A stretch of 64,000 nt of DNA, taken from NCBI GenBank assembly GCA_916700875.1, contig CAKAKS010000067.1, forward strand, positions 23,394,591-23,458,590, read 5' to 3'. The position numbers and the translations under genes are program-made. The notes below the pieces were generated by a model. The model was not told the origin of the DNA. It was given only the letters and a program-made list of their open reading frames with translations, and searched no databases. Below, piece by piece: positions 21,844-33,951 of the stretch (the first letter of the stretch is position 1; every line of letters begins with the position of its first letter). Origin of the DNA: Sebastes aleutianus. Taxonomy: Eukaryota; Chordata; Actinopteri; Perciformes; Sebastidae.

Positions 21844-24800
21844 ATGGCCAATGCAAGTATACAGCTTCTGGGCTTAACGCTGGCCTTCCTGGGCTTCATT
21901 GGCTCGATAGCATCCACAGTCATGGTGGAATGGAAAGCTTCGTCGTATGCAGGGGACAACATCATCACAGCTCAGGCGATGTATGAAGGGCTGTGGAAGA
22001 GCTGTGTATCACAGAGCACCGGTCAGGTTCAGTGTAAAGTGTATGATTCACTTCTCCAACTACCAGGTAAAGCTGTTTCACATATCACATTGTCATTATA
22101 CTGTACTATTGATCATATGAGCAGACACAACATAGTGAGCATATAACAATTACAGTATATTGTGTCCTAAATCACTTCTTCTTCAGCATCATTTCTTCTT
22201 CTACTAAAGAATGGGTGTGGGAAGAAAATGGGTTATGGGACAATGAAAGGTGCATTTCTCAAACAATGTTACATTTTTTCAACAGTGACTTTATGAAATT
22301 GAAATTATAAATTCATGAAATGTCTCAATTTTAGAAGTTTATGATTTGTGGGCCGGTATGCTGTGAAACAGGAATGTGTAAATCTCTCTGGTCATTCAAA
22401 CCTTCTCCTCTCTTCCCCCCTGTTAGACCGCTGCATGCAGAGACATGTCAGTCAAATACCTGCAGCTGGCTGATCAAACAGAAACTTCTTCTTCTTTTAT
22501 ATCATTTCAAAAGGGATAGAAGTTATGGGTGGTGTTGGATTTCAAATGTAAATGTAGTAAATCTGTAAAAAAGTAAAAAAGTGTATCTGTGTAAATGGAT
22601 TTTTAATTTATTTATCATAAAAGGCTGATGCCAGCTTCATCAGATAGGAATGTTTCTCAGCTGGATGTGACTCATATCATCTGCACTCCCGCCTGTTTAG
22701 TGCCTGTTGTAAACAAAACCAACACTGAGATTCAATAAAGAGATTTTTTTAAGCTTAGATTTTACTTTTATTTTAGATAGATTTTAGATTTTAGATTAAT
22801 AGTGTAGGGTGAATTAGCCTAATGTGGGCCATTTTTTTGCATTTCAGACTTCTGTAACATATTGCGATATGAAGCCAATACATTAAATCCATACCCAGTA
22901 CCACTCCGAATTCCCCAAGATGTGTCCTAATCAAACCAAAAAAGATGCAGCCGCCCCCAATTATGGAATATAATTTGCACTTCACCTTACATATCTTAAA
23001 TAATGCATTAGAAGACTAAAAACCTATAAATAACAATTGTTATTTCCCAATCCATGCTGTCACACTTTAGACAACTCATCCTGTCCCGCCTTTTTGAAAC
23101 CATATTTCCTAAAGTGGGACAATGGAGAATTTGATTGAAATAACATATATAGAGTATTTTTACACCATTTTATTTATTTTCTTTTGATGAAAAAACATAT
23201 CATAAACATATCCTGATAAAAAACTAGCAGGATTGTTTTATCTATAAAAAAATGTATACCCTTAACATTAAGTTTGTCCAAACACGTCATGCCACTGACC
23301 TTTGGGCGGTCTTCACAACAGGGAGCTTCCTGTTTGAAGATTGCTCCACCCTAATCTATAATTGGACATTTGAGATGATTTTGATCACATGACACCACAG
23401 CTTCTGTTAACCAACAATTTTATTGACTTTTATTTGTTTGAGGAAGACCTACACCCACTGGAGCTTAGGTGGCCCACATTAGGCAGTGTCCCACATTACA
23501 GCAACTCACCCTATATATATATAGTTTGCAATAAAGATTCATTTGTGCAGTTAAAAAGCATAGAGGAAGTAAGAGTAGGGATGACAAAGGGAGAACAAAT
23601 CCTGGTGAGATTTGAAAACGAGTCAGGAACAACAGTCAACTACTTAACTTTCTAAGGTCAGAGCTAAATGAATAAATTAGAAACTTTTAAAAGCCGTGAA
23701 ATTGAATGAAACCTGCTCAATTCAAGCGATCCGTGTCTTTCTCTCTAGGTATGGTCACGGGCACACGAGGGCTGATGCTGGTCTCCATCATGCTGAGCGT
23801 TATCGCTATGTTGGTGTGCATGGTGGGCATGAGGTGCACCACCTGTATGGCAGAACAACCGGAGCAGAAGGACAAAGTGGCTCTAGCTGGAGGAATTGTC
23901 TTCATTATCGCTGGTCAGAGTCCATTCAGTTCAGACACACACATACATGCACACTGGTTGAACATCATCTGGCTTGTAGGGATATTTTTTGCCCTAAAGA
24001 TGTTGCACCATGATTTACTTTGACCACTATATTACATCCATTCTTTTTAACATGATTTGGCTCATAGGCAACTTGTGGGTTTCTTAAACATGATGACAGA
24101 TGATACAGTCTTGCATGTTATAACCTGTAAAATCCAACAATATAAAATGTTTTCCTGCTCATGGTTTTTCAGGTGTGCTTGCTCTGGTGGGAACGTCTTG
24201 GTATGGCCACAGAATAGCCAAAGACTTCTACGACCCGTTTACTCCGACTAACTCCAGGTGAGGTCGTCCTTCTCTTTAGTCTGGAATTCACACTAATTAT
24301 CAAGTATCACTGTGGCTGTGTGTAATGACAGAGAGCGGACACTTGCCAAACAAACTGTCTTTTATTATGCTATTGTTCTCCTGCCGGTCCAAGTTATCAT
24401 TTAGTATTACACACTTGAAAGAATAGTTTTGTGTTTTGGCCTATAACCTTTGAACCATAAGTCTCAGGGAGACGAATCTATCTATATAAACCACATCCAT
24501 TTGCATCTAGACTGATTTGCCGCCATTTCAAATTTTATATTAGCACATTTGGTGGACGTGTAGATATCTGAGTGACCATGGCAAATTTTGTGCCATTTGG
24601 CCACTAACTGGTGTTGTAGCAGCATCATCTAACTATAAAGGAAGTATTCTCTGTCGGTCTGTCTGTCTGTGTATGTATGTACTGTATGTATGTATGTATG
24701 TATGTATGTATGACTGCCCTTCGCATATCTTGAGAACCGTTCATCCAATCAACTTCACATTTGGTGGGAACAAGCAGCCATACCACAGTTCTCAATAACG

Positions 24801-25254
24801 CTGCAAGCAGAACTTCTGGGGGCCAAGCAATCGGTCGGTGCCAATGGGCACGCGCTCCGAACAGGCACGGCATTAGTGTAATTAACTTTACAATAATGGC
24901 ATGAAACCACACGTTGTGATTTTGAACATTTGGCAACTGCTGTGACTCAGATCTAGCCTAATTGAATATCATATTATCATCTTAGATTTAGACCTGAGGA
25001 CTTGTAATGCTGGTAAATTTGAGAAAAATCTTTTCTGTCTTTTCCAAATGTCCACATACGTGTGACAGTGTGATGTGTGAATTCTTCACAGGTATGAATT
25101 TGGAAGTGCCCTGTATGTTGGATGGGGAGCTGCCTGTCTCATCATCATAGGAGGAGCCTTCCTCTGCTGCAACTGCTCCAGCAAGGACTCAGGGAAAGGT
25201 CCACGCTACCCAGCATCCCGCGCTACAAGCCAGCCGGGCAAGGACTACGTCTAG
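21844..25254 (+). CDS. cldn1: Claudin-1 tight-junction protein
   Basis: This four-pass membrane protein forms paracellular-barrier strands with other claudins and ZO proteins. Exons are 21844-22066, 23749-23913, 24173-24257 and 25092-25254 (223, 165, 85 and 163 bp), all GT-AG. They give 211 residues, the same length as human CLDN1 as recalled. The N-terminus MANASIQLLG and the first loop (SYAGDNI.TAQAMYEGLW) are close to human CLDN1. The family signature is present: Trp30, Gly49-Leu50-Trp51, Cys54, Cys64 and Arg81. Membrane segments fall at about 8-28, 82-102, 117-137 and 164-184. Loop 2 holds FYDPFTP. Cysteines after TM2 (104, 107) and TM4 (183, 184, 186) are likely palmitoylation sites. The tail ends KDYV, a PDZ ligand for ZO proteins. 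The ATG context is strong (A at -3, G at +4). Intron 1 holds a MITE. Confidence 0.96.
22803..23515 (+). mobile_element. Mariner-like MITE in cldn1 intron 1
   Basis: The element is about 713 bp with inverted ends: TGTAGGGTGAATTAGC with AATGTGGGCCA at the left, and TGGCCCACATTAGGC through AACTCACCCTATA at the right. TATA at the right terminus suggests a TA target site, as in Tc1/mariner elements. No transposase is present. The open frame at 23389-23655 overlaps its end and is not a gene. Confidence 0.7.
24640..24960. repeat. TGTA microsatellite plus repeat fragment in cldn1 intron 3
   Basis: (TGTC)n and (TGTA)n run from 24654 to about 24713. They are followed by a sequence (GAGAACCGTTCATCCAATCA, ATTTGGTGGGAACAAG) resembling a dispersed fish repeat. 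There are no splice signals that would add an exon. Confidence 0.6.
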
Positions 25255-25415
25255 GACAATCACTAAACGATGTCTTTGCAGGGAATTGTCTTCTGTCATT
25301 CAGATTTTTTTTTATGTTTTGCAACATGTATATTTGCAGGTGTTATATTTGGTGTATGTTTATATTTGTTGGGAAATACATTCATAGAGCCCACAGACAG
25401 CAAAAATAAGAAAAA

Positions 25416-25603
25416 AATAAAAGTGTGTGGCATCCCTCAACTACTGCAGCGAACTTCCACATATTAACAGTGGACATTAATATTAAAGATGACAACAACT
25501 TTTACCCATTTAGTATAAATCTTCTGAGGGTGTGACAGTTTTATTTTTGTTATTTTCTTTGTTTGGAATTGTGCCATTATTCTATCATATCATGTAAAAT
25601 AAA
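25416..25603 (+). terminator. cldn1 3' UTR polyadenylation signals
   Basis: AATAAA hexamers lie at 25416-25421 and 25598-25603, giving 3' UTRs of roughly 180 or 370 bases. The second is followed by TCATCACTTTCG and then unrelated repeat DNA from about 25640. Confidence 0.6.
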
Positions 25604-25639
25604 ATCCTCATCACTTTCGTAATATTGTATGCTTTTATA

Positions 25640-26000
25640 GTATTCAGGTTTCAGGTGTTCAGGAACTTTATTAGTACAGGCACAAATCCTCAAAAGGGCT
25701 TAAGTTTTTTCAGATACCCCTGCCCGAGGTAGAACAACACAAAACCATGTTTTATCTTTTTATAATTTTGAAGGTCGTAACAAAAATATTTTATACAGCA
25801 AAATACAGCAAAAAAAGGATTAATGGATTAATATATCAATATATTGAATTTCACCTGTTTTGTCTTGCTTCACTAAATAAAATAAAAATAAATAAAAAAA
25901 TAAAAATATATATATATATATTTATATCAATATATTGACTCACCCCATAGGCAAAAAAGTGCAGAATAAAAGCACTGTGGAGATGGTGTTTAATTTTCCA
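25640..26000 (-). mobile_element. LINE-tail-like repeat, second copy
   Basis: GGAACTTTATTAGTACAGG followed by CAGATACCCCTGCCCGAGGT matches the repeat at about 6060-6350 (GAGATACCCCTACCGGAGGT). The rest is A/T-rich with short (AT)n runs near 25905-25925. No coding part remains. Confidence 0.5.
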
Positions 26001-26315
26001 CCTATTGCCTGGATTTAGTTCAAATTTGCACTCAATAATGCCCTAATATCTGCCCTACACATCAAAGCAATATGAATAGCAAAATATGTATTTATTATAC
26101 AACTACAGCCTAGGGGCTTTTAAATACAAAATTGTCATACGCGGAAATTAACACAGACACGTTTTTTAAAATAAAGTTACTCAAGGTAATAAAGATGATA
26201 TGTTGGCACAGTTCAGGCCATCACATTGATTAAGGAACTTTGTACAGAAACAGTAAAGGTGGTGCAGTAAAGCAAAATGTGTAAAGCGGGGAGTAAAATG
26301 TTTTTTTTTTTCATG

Positions 26316-26376
26316 TTAAAGGGACTGTTTGTAAGAATCAGAAATGCTTGTTAACAGCGACACCTGTGGCCGTTAA
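26316..26376 (-). mobile_element. Terminal fragment of MITE family C
   Basis: TTAAAGGGACTGTTTGTAAG, then AATCAGAAATGCTTGTTAAC and CACCTGTGGCCGTTAAG, is the inverted counterpart of the right end of the 12340-13100 element. The match stops exactly where the minisatellite begins. Confidence 0.7.
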
Positions 26377-27987
26377 GTCATAGTATAGTATGTTGAAAAA
26401 AAATTCATAGCATGGTATGTCGGAAAAATGTTTTTAATAGTCATAGCATGTCGAAAACATTTTTAAAAAGTCATAGTAAAGAATGTCGGAAAAATTAAAA
26501 GTCATTGTAAAGTATGTCGAAAAAAATGTCATAGTATAAAATGGGGAAAAAAAGTCGAAGTATGTAGGAAAAAATAAAAAAGTCGTTGTTTAGTATGTCG
26601 AAAAAAACGTCATAGTATGGTATGTTGAAAAAATATTTTAAAAAGTCATAGTATAGTATGTAAAAAAATTTCAGGAAAAAAAGTCATAGTATAGTATGTT
26701 AAAAAAAATTATAAGAAAAGTCATAGTATAGTATGTCGAAACTTTTTTTGAAAGAAGTCATGATAAAGTATGTCGAAATATTTCATGAAAAGAAGTCATA
26801 TAGTATGTCAAAGAAAATTGGCAAAAAAAGTAATAGTATAGTATGTCGAAAAACGAAATGAAAAAAAGTCATAGTATAGTATGTCGAAAAATTTCATGAA
26901 AAAAGTCGAAATATTTCATGAAAAAAAGGTATTGTACAGTATGTCACAAAAATGTCATCAAAAAGTCATAGTATAGTATGTCGAAAAATTTCATTAAAAA
27001 AAAGTCATAGTATTGTATGTCGAAAATGTATGCTAAAAAAGTCATAGTATAGTACTGTATGTCAAAAAATGTCATGATAAAAAGTCATAATATAGTATGT
27101 AGAAAAATGTAATGAAAAAAAGTCATAGTATCGTATGTTGGAAAATTTCATGAAAAAAAACGTAAAGTATAGTATGTCCAAAAACTTCATAACAAAAGTC
27201 ATAGTATAGTATGTCGAAAAAATGTCATGAAAAAAGTCATAGTATAGCATGTCGAAAAATTTCATGAAAAAAAAGGTCATAGTATAGAATGTTGAAAAAA
27301 GTCATAGTATAGTATGTTGGAAAAAAAGTCGTAGTGTAGTATGTTGGAAAAAAATAAAAAGGTCATCGTATAATATGTCGAAAAAACAAAAAAAAGTCAT
27401 AGTATAGTATGTTGGAAATAAAATTAAAAAAATCATAGTATAGTATGTGGAAAAAAAAAAAAAAGGTCATAGTAAAGTATGTGGAAAAAACGTCTAGTAT
27501 AGTATGTCGAAAAAATAATAAGTCATAGTATATTATGTCAAAAAAACAAAAAAAGTTACAGTATAGTATGTCGAAAAAAGTCATTAAAAAAGTCATAGTA
27601 TAGTATGTTGAAAAAAAGTCATGAGAAAAAAAATTCAAAAGAAAGTCATATTATACAATGTCGAAATTTAAAAAAAAAAGTCACAGTATAGTATGTTGAA
27701 AAAAATCAAAAAAGTCATCGTATAGTATTTCGAAAAACATAGGTCATAGTATAGTTTGTGAAAAAATGTGTCATAGTAGTATGTTGGAATGTCTTTTAAA
27801 AAAATCATCGTATAGTATTTTGAGAAAAAAAAAAAAAGTCATAGTATAGTATGTTGAAAAAAAACCCCAAAAAACTTAGTATAGTAAGTCGAATAAAAAA
27901 GTCATGGTACGTCGAAAAAAAAAAAATTCATATTATAAAATGTCACATTTTTTTTTTTTAAAGTCACAGTATAGTATGTTGAAAAAA
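26377..27987. repeat. 1.6-kb degenerate minisatellite
   Basis: Tens of units share the core GTCATAGTATAGTATGTCGA, followed by a variable A-rich spacer, often containing TTTCATGA or ATGTCATG. The period is about 30-45 bp and irregular because the A tracts vary in length. The plus strand is strongly A-rich. Open frames on the minus strand (27062-27280, 27363-27638) are translations of the repeat, not genes. Confidence 0.95.
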
Positions 27988-28009
27988 TCCTACAAATCAA
28001 GATCCAATT

Positions 28010-28412
28010 GATTGTTGTAACTTTTATTAAATCAACACTGGATCACAACAGGAATGTTGCAGCAGGAAATGAAGCGAACCAGTGCACTCGACAAAGAAAA
28101 ATACTTCATTTTCTGTTTAGTCAGATTTCAGTGGAAAAATATATGTTTATAGATTTTAATATCAGATGACTTATGTTAGGACATTTTCAACACTTGCGTG
28201 AACATAAAACTCTGAGTTAAATCTCCGTACAAAAGATCAGAAATGTTTGCTTTAGAAAGATAAATATATGTAGGAGTCAAGTACAAACATCAGAGGCAAA
28301 ACAAATTGCCCCTCTGAGTACATGAACAATCATACATTAAAAGAAAAAGACATGGATGAAGTGAGTGAAGAAACTCTGTCATCCTCAGTTTTGGTCCAGA
28401 ACTGCACTCATC
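28010..28412 (-). other. Possible 3'-terminal exon of an unknown minus-strand transcript
   Basis: On the minus strand a strong acceptor (CTCTTCTTTTCTCCCCAG) ends at 28413. It is followed by an exon that closes one frame after eight codons (MSAVLDQN, stop), then a repeat-free stretch of about 380 bp with AATAAA at 28029-28024. This is the layout of a last exon with its 3' UTR. No upstream coding exon could be linked to it within the window, so the gene is unknown; it could be a lncRNA or chance. Confidence 0.3.
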
Positions 28413-29857
28413 TGGGGAGAAAAGAAGAGGACATAAGAATTTGCATCACATTCTTATTCAACTACTACTACAACAGGCTTTCTCAAAATTTTCATGACTG
28501 AGTGCCAATTTAGGGAGCCAGGTAAGGGGTTAAGGTAGTCCAATGTTGTTTTTTTAGAAAATATAAATACATTAACAGTATATACATTAAAAAACTGCTC
28601 CTGTCAGGGGTACATTAATGAAGTAAAAAAAATAAAATAAAAATACATCTTTATAAAGAAAAAGTAATACAATTTCAGAATAAATTCTAATTGGTCCATA
28701 AGAAATTTATCAAACATATAATTAGTTTTAATTGCCCTCTTATTCTTAACAACGTAGTCCTATGCAAGCATGTACAAGCATGTGCATGTGTCTTGGAGGC
28801 AGAATAAAGTCCCCCACCCACTTCCCCCATGTCTCTCATGCATTACAGCACACATCCCCCCCAATGCAGCAACCAAGAAACAGCGTGACAGCATCTTCTG
28901 AGGAAGGTGGGGATCTGTAAATAAAATGTCTCTAAAATGTGTCATTAGCACTTATGTGAGACTGGCAGCCAGAACAATCACGAAAACTACATACACACAT
29001 ATCCACTCTGTACAAAACAACTTGAATGCCTGTTTAAAAGCTCCAAACTAACCATTTAACATTTCTTTAAACGGCTCACTTTAGAGTGAGCATTTTTAAG
29101 TTTTATAACATGGGAAATAGAGAGAAGAGAATGAAAAAGTTTAACTTAAAATAATCAGTAAAACATCTTTTAAAAGGAGTGTTTTCATTGTCCAACATGT
29201 AGCAGTGGCTGCTGCAGAAATGTGTTGCCTCAGGGAAGACAAAACTAATGCAGAATGAAAGGACGCTGGGGAGTGGCTCCTGACGAGCATACCTCAAACC
29301 ACCAGCTCCTGCCCCAACATGCCTGTTCACAGTGTAGTCATCAGAAAACAAGATTCAAAATAGTATATACACATCTATGTTTAACACATTAACTCGCACT
29401 GTGTGATTCTCTATATGGAAGAATTATAGAGAATTTGATCCCTCCACACATCTCCATCCCACCAGCACACGCATACACACAACATGACTTTATCTAATGT
29501 TTTATCTACTGTATGAACAAACAGTGAACATGAACACACACTATGCAGTGATTCTGCAGCAGAGAGCGCCACCATCTGGTAATCTTAGAGTCTGCTGCTC
29601 AAACAACTGGGAGCTGCACTCGGTCAAAGTATTGTGTGAAATGCTGGATGTCCAGCAATAATGTTCAAGTTTATGTTGAACTTGTTTATTCTAAAAGGCA
29701 AATACTAATTCAGACAATACAAAAAATAATACAAGAGAGAGAAGGACAAGGGTCAAATTAGGGTTTGTTGCAGTTACATAGTCAGGGTCTTAAAAGCCTG
29801 GACCACAAGGAGGTTGACCCTCCATATCACACTGTTTAAAAGTGTATTATACTTTCT
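28413..29857. other. Intergenic, no gene
   Basis: No recognised coding region is seen. The short motif AGAGAGCGCCACCATCTGGT near 29562 resembles the conserved ends of dispersed fish repeats, but the element cannot be delimited. Confidence 0.3.
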
Positions 29858-29990
29858 TAGCACATTACATGAGGCAGGGCTTTATATTGTTTCATAAAAA
29901 AAGAAATACAGATACTATTATGAACGTTATGGGTCTTATTTATACCTCTAAAGAAAATAATGTGAGAATGTTATACAGAGTATTTTTTAG
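29858..29990 (+). repeat. Local direct duplication, uninterrupted copy
   Basis: TTAGCACATTACATGAGGCAG, GGGCTTTA and then GAAATACAGATACTATTATG recur at 30277-30320 and 30969-31030, where the second copy is split by a hAT-like element. This copy is therefore the unoccupied version of that insertion site. The longest quoted identical run is shorter than 20 bases. Confidence 0.7.
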
Positions 29991-30327
29991 GGATTATAGG
30001 ATAGGAATCCCAACAGTGTTTTCATTTGTATTTCTCATATTGTGTTGACAAGAAGATGTAAGGGATTAATAATAAGTCACTGCTGTTAAATCTAAGGTAA
30101 AATGCAAAACAAAATGCTCGCTGGTTGTACAAAGCAAAGAGATGACATGTGTATTTAAAATCACGAGTGTTCACTGCCCTCTAGTGGTCACTGTGAAGAA
30201 CTGCAATATTAAATTAGTCGAGTTCATCAATGCAGCCATGTTAACATACTTACACTTCTGGGAAATGTACATTTTCTTAGCATGTTACATGATGCAGGGC
30301 TTTAACAACGTATACATCAGAAACACA

Positions 30328-30968
30328 CAGTGGTGTAATGTAACTAAGTACATTTACTCAAGTACTGTATTTAAGTACAATTTTGAGGTACTCATGCTTT
30401 ACTTGAGTATTTTCATTTTCTATTATACTTCTACTCCACTACATTTAAAGACCAAATATTGTACTTTTACTCCACTACATTTATTTGAGAATTTTAATTA
30501 CTTTCCAGATTCAGATTAATAATACAAAATATAATCAACAAATTAATTATGATATATTGCTGTATTTTAAAGATTTCTTTATCGATCTCCAGGGAAATTC
30601 ACGAGCTATCCAGCAGTATATAAAGTAATATATACTGTATATAAAGTAATATATACTGTATATAAAATGTACATAAATAAATTAAAATTAACCTCACATT
30701 TACCATCTGCAACATTAAAGTGATATATACATTAATGCGTCAATAATTATAAATAAATATAATATAATATAATATTTCCAAAAATATAATTATTCTGTAT
30801 GAGTACTTTTACTTTTGGTACTTTTGGTATATTTTGATGCTAATACTTTTGTACTTTTACTTCAGTAAGATTTTAAATGCAGGACTTTAACTCGTAACAG
30901 AGTATTTTCACACTGTAGTATTGCTACTTTTACCTAAGTAAAATATCTAAGTACTTCTTCCACCACTG
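30328..30968 (+). mobile_element. hAT-like MITE, family D, with 8-bp target duplication
   Basis: The 641-bp element has ends CAGTGGTGTAATGTAAC and TACTTCTTCCACCACTG, forming terminal inverted repeats around CAGTGGTG. Internal words are typical (AAGTACATTTACTCAAGTA, TACTCCACTACATTTA, GCAGGACTTTAAC). The flanks are GAAACACA (30320-30327) and GAAATACA (30969-30976), matching at 7 of 8 positions as expected for hAT. There is no transposase; I recall the family as abundant in percomorph fish. Confidence 0.88.
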
Positions 30969-31030
30969 GAAATACAGATACTATCATTAACAAATAAATG
31001 TCTTATTGATTACTCTAGAGAATATTACCC

Positions 31031-32335
31031 ATATTATTAATATAATATAATATATAATAATATAATATATATGTCATTTAATCTAGGCTTGAAGTTGGCA
31101 GTGCCATAACTGATTCATCATGTTGTTCTGTATTCCTGTTGTTGTGGTGCCCTCATACTGTAGTTTAGGGGTTAAGATGTTGACCATGAACTGCATCGTT
31201 AAAAAGCTTAAAATTCCATAAAAATACTTTAACTTATTGCACAGTTAATATTTTTTCTTTTCTAAATGCACTTCGGTGGGATTTTGGCATCTGCAGCTGC
31301 TCCCATTGACATGTACACTGTTTCACACATGAATGAAGGTTCAGTTTCACTTCCTGATAAGTCACAGGGAAAGACAGCATGAATGAATGAATCATCAAGA
31401 CCCTTCTTCCACTGAAGTACAGAGAGTGTTACAGCAGGAGGTCTTTTCAAGTCCAACTTCCTGAATTGGGGAGTAAAATATAAGAAGAGAAAGTGCACCG
31501 AAAGTTCAGGTATTGTGGCTGTGACGGGAAGAGGATCATTTCTTTTCCCCCCTCTTACTTCTAGGAACTAATCTGGGCTCATATAACTGTCAGTGACACC
31601 GCTTTGTCATTTTGATATACTCCTACAGTTATGAGGATGACTCATGGGACAGATTAGTAAAAAAATTATCCATTCAGAGCAAAATCTGGATGAACTGAAA
31701 AGCCTTGAAAGAATGATCACACTATTTGAAATTACAAGCTTCAACGTAAAGATATGATTCAAAGTGCAACGTTACACAATTTTATGTCTTCAGCCTTCAA
31801 AGACTCCTTCCATTATATGATTGTTTAACATAAATTTCAGAAAAAATTACGATGAGAGACTAAAGTATGTGCTATAAACTTCTAAAATCCTAGATAAATT
31901 CATTGTGAAAATATTCTGTAGCATAAGAAAAATGAGTGAAGAGTGATCACGTGGCCACTAGAGGACAACAGAGGCCAAGTTTTGGATCAATTTCCCAACA
32001 ACCTGACATGAAACTCTATAAATAAAACAAGAATAATAAAATATAATATTTAATGTACATTGAGACATAAAAATGATTATCAACACCATCAGGTACTACT
32101 ATTAGACAAGAATTACTGAAAATGACAGATGGATAATGAGATTATGAGCTTTATTCTGATATGTTACTATAAAATATATATAATGGTTAGACTATATATA
32201 ACATCAATACACCTCTTTTACAACCATTTTACCATACATAAAGCAAAGGAAATCATGAATCAAAATATAAAAAATAACTGGGTACTACTAAATTGATAAT
32301 AATATCAAAAGAAACAAAGGACAAACACATCTAGT

Positions 32336-32375
<40 letters not shown>

Positions 32376-33951
32376 TACATATACAGTATATGTACATTAT
32401 ATGTATATATTTTAGTGTTATTTTTCTTATCTATTACCCCCCTACTTTGTTAACCATTTGACTTGTTTTTCTTGGCGCTATCTACTCTTCTATATGGTTC
32501 TGACACTTCCTCTACTTAACAATGCTGTCTTTAAAAGTGGTCTAAAAACAATAAGCTATTCTGTTGTTGCACTGTTGCAGGTCAGAGTGAAGAAGAGAGT
32601 CAGAGCAGCTTAAAAATAAACGTTTGGGGATTCTTGGAGTAGTCTCGGCTACGGCTGTAGGTCAAAGGATGTGGAAGTATGCAAACAATAAACCGCTGTG
32701 ACCTACAACATGGACTCAGATTTGACCTTTGCTCTTCTGCACACATTATCCTCTGACAGCTCTAAGAACATTACCTAAATCCCCAAAGTTACTATATATG
32801 CACAGCTGCTCCATGCAGAAAACACTGAAGGCATGTTTGCACACTAATCCGCAACACCAATCCTACTTTAGATCTTTATTAATTTCAGCAAATGATCCAT
32901 GAATTATGAGGATATGCTGCAATAAAACCCATTCAGAATGACATTTTTATGAGCTTTGTAAAAAAACTGGACGTCGGTCAGACTGAGGAAGTGCATAGTC
33001 GGAGCAGCACTTACAGTAACTCGAGGGCTTCCCCCCCCCCCACTCTTTAGCCCAGTATTGGATCTGGATCTGGACCAAACTCTAACTCAAACTGCTGTAA
33101 TCAGCAAAGTGCAGCCGCCAGACATCACAGAAAAATCAATGAGCGGGTACAAAATCACACAGAAAACTAAACTGCTGCTGTTTAAAAAACATTTCTGTCT
33201 TCCAGTATCGTCTGCGGCCTCTTGAATATTACAAAACCGACATGAAAATACAGAGTGAGGTGAAGTACTTGTCTTAAAATAGTGTGTCAGCAACTGTCAA
33301 CGCTACGTCAGCTTCATCTCACACTGCAGGAGACAAACCTGAATGATCAGAGATTAGATTAGATTGAGACTTTTACCACTATACATACGAGTGAAATAGC
33401 TGTTACCAAAGAGAGAATAGTAATGAACTATCCACGTGTCCTCCTTAAAATAATCACATAACAGTCTTAGAAAAGGATATAATGACTTCTTGAAGATTAG
33501 GGAGCAACAACTGGATTATACAGATGCTGACAGTGGAAGAAGTGTTCCTGAAATGTAATCACTACTGCCTAACTGTCTCCCTATAGATTATAATGCAGAT
33601 ATTAAAACACTGGGTGAAGTTGTTGTTTTCTTGTGTCATTGTTGCCCTCTAATGTTCTATCTTTGTCTGTATAGTTGACAGATAAGGATCAGAGGTATGA
33701 TACCACTGCACTTATTCTATGAAGGTGACCCAGCGATGTTAATATACACAACATACTGTATATGTTAATACTCTGCCTTTTAGAGTTTAACATTGTTGCG
33801 TGAAAAGTCTTTAATTGCTAACATGCTGTAAATGTATAGATTAGTTGAGGCTCTAATAGAAACACAGGAAATTCATCTCCTTTAATGCCTTTAACCATCA
33901 TTTAAATACATGTTTTGCTCTGTTTTGATTTGTATATGGCCTCGTTATTAG
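31031..33951. other. Intergenic, no gene
   Basis: The segment is AT-rich with an (AT)n microsatellite at 32339-32367 and a C-run near 33030-33041. No open frame carries a recognisable motif and no RNA gene is seen. Confidence 0.35.

Noticed and set aside
21844..22146. Claudin as a single 100-residue open frame
   Set aside because: The frame runs into intron 1; a GT donor at 22067 and three downstream exons restore the 211-residue protein.
27062..27638. Phe/Tyr-rich open frames on the minus strand resembling membrane proteins
   Set aside because: They are translations of the A-rich minisatellite at 26377-27987.
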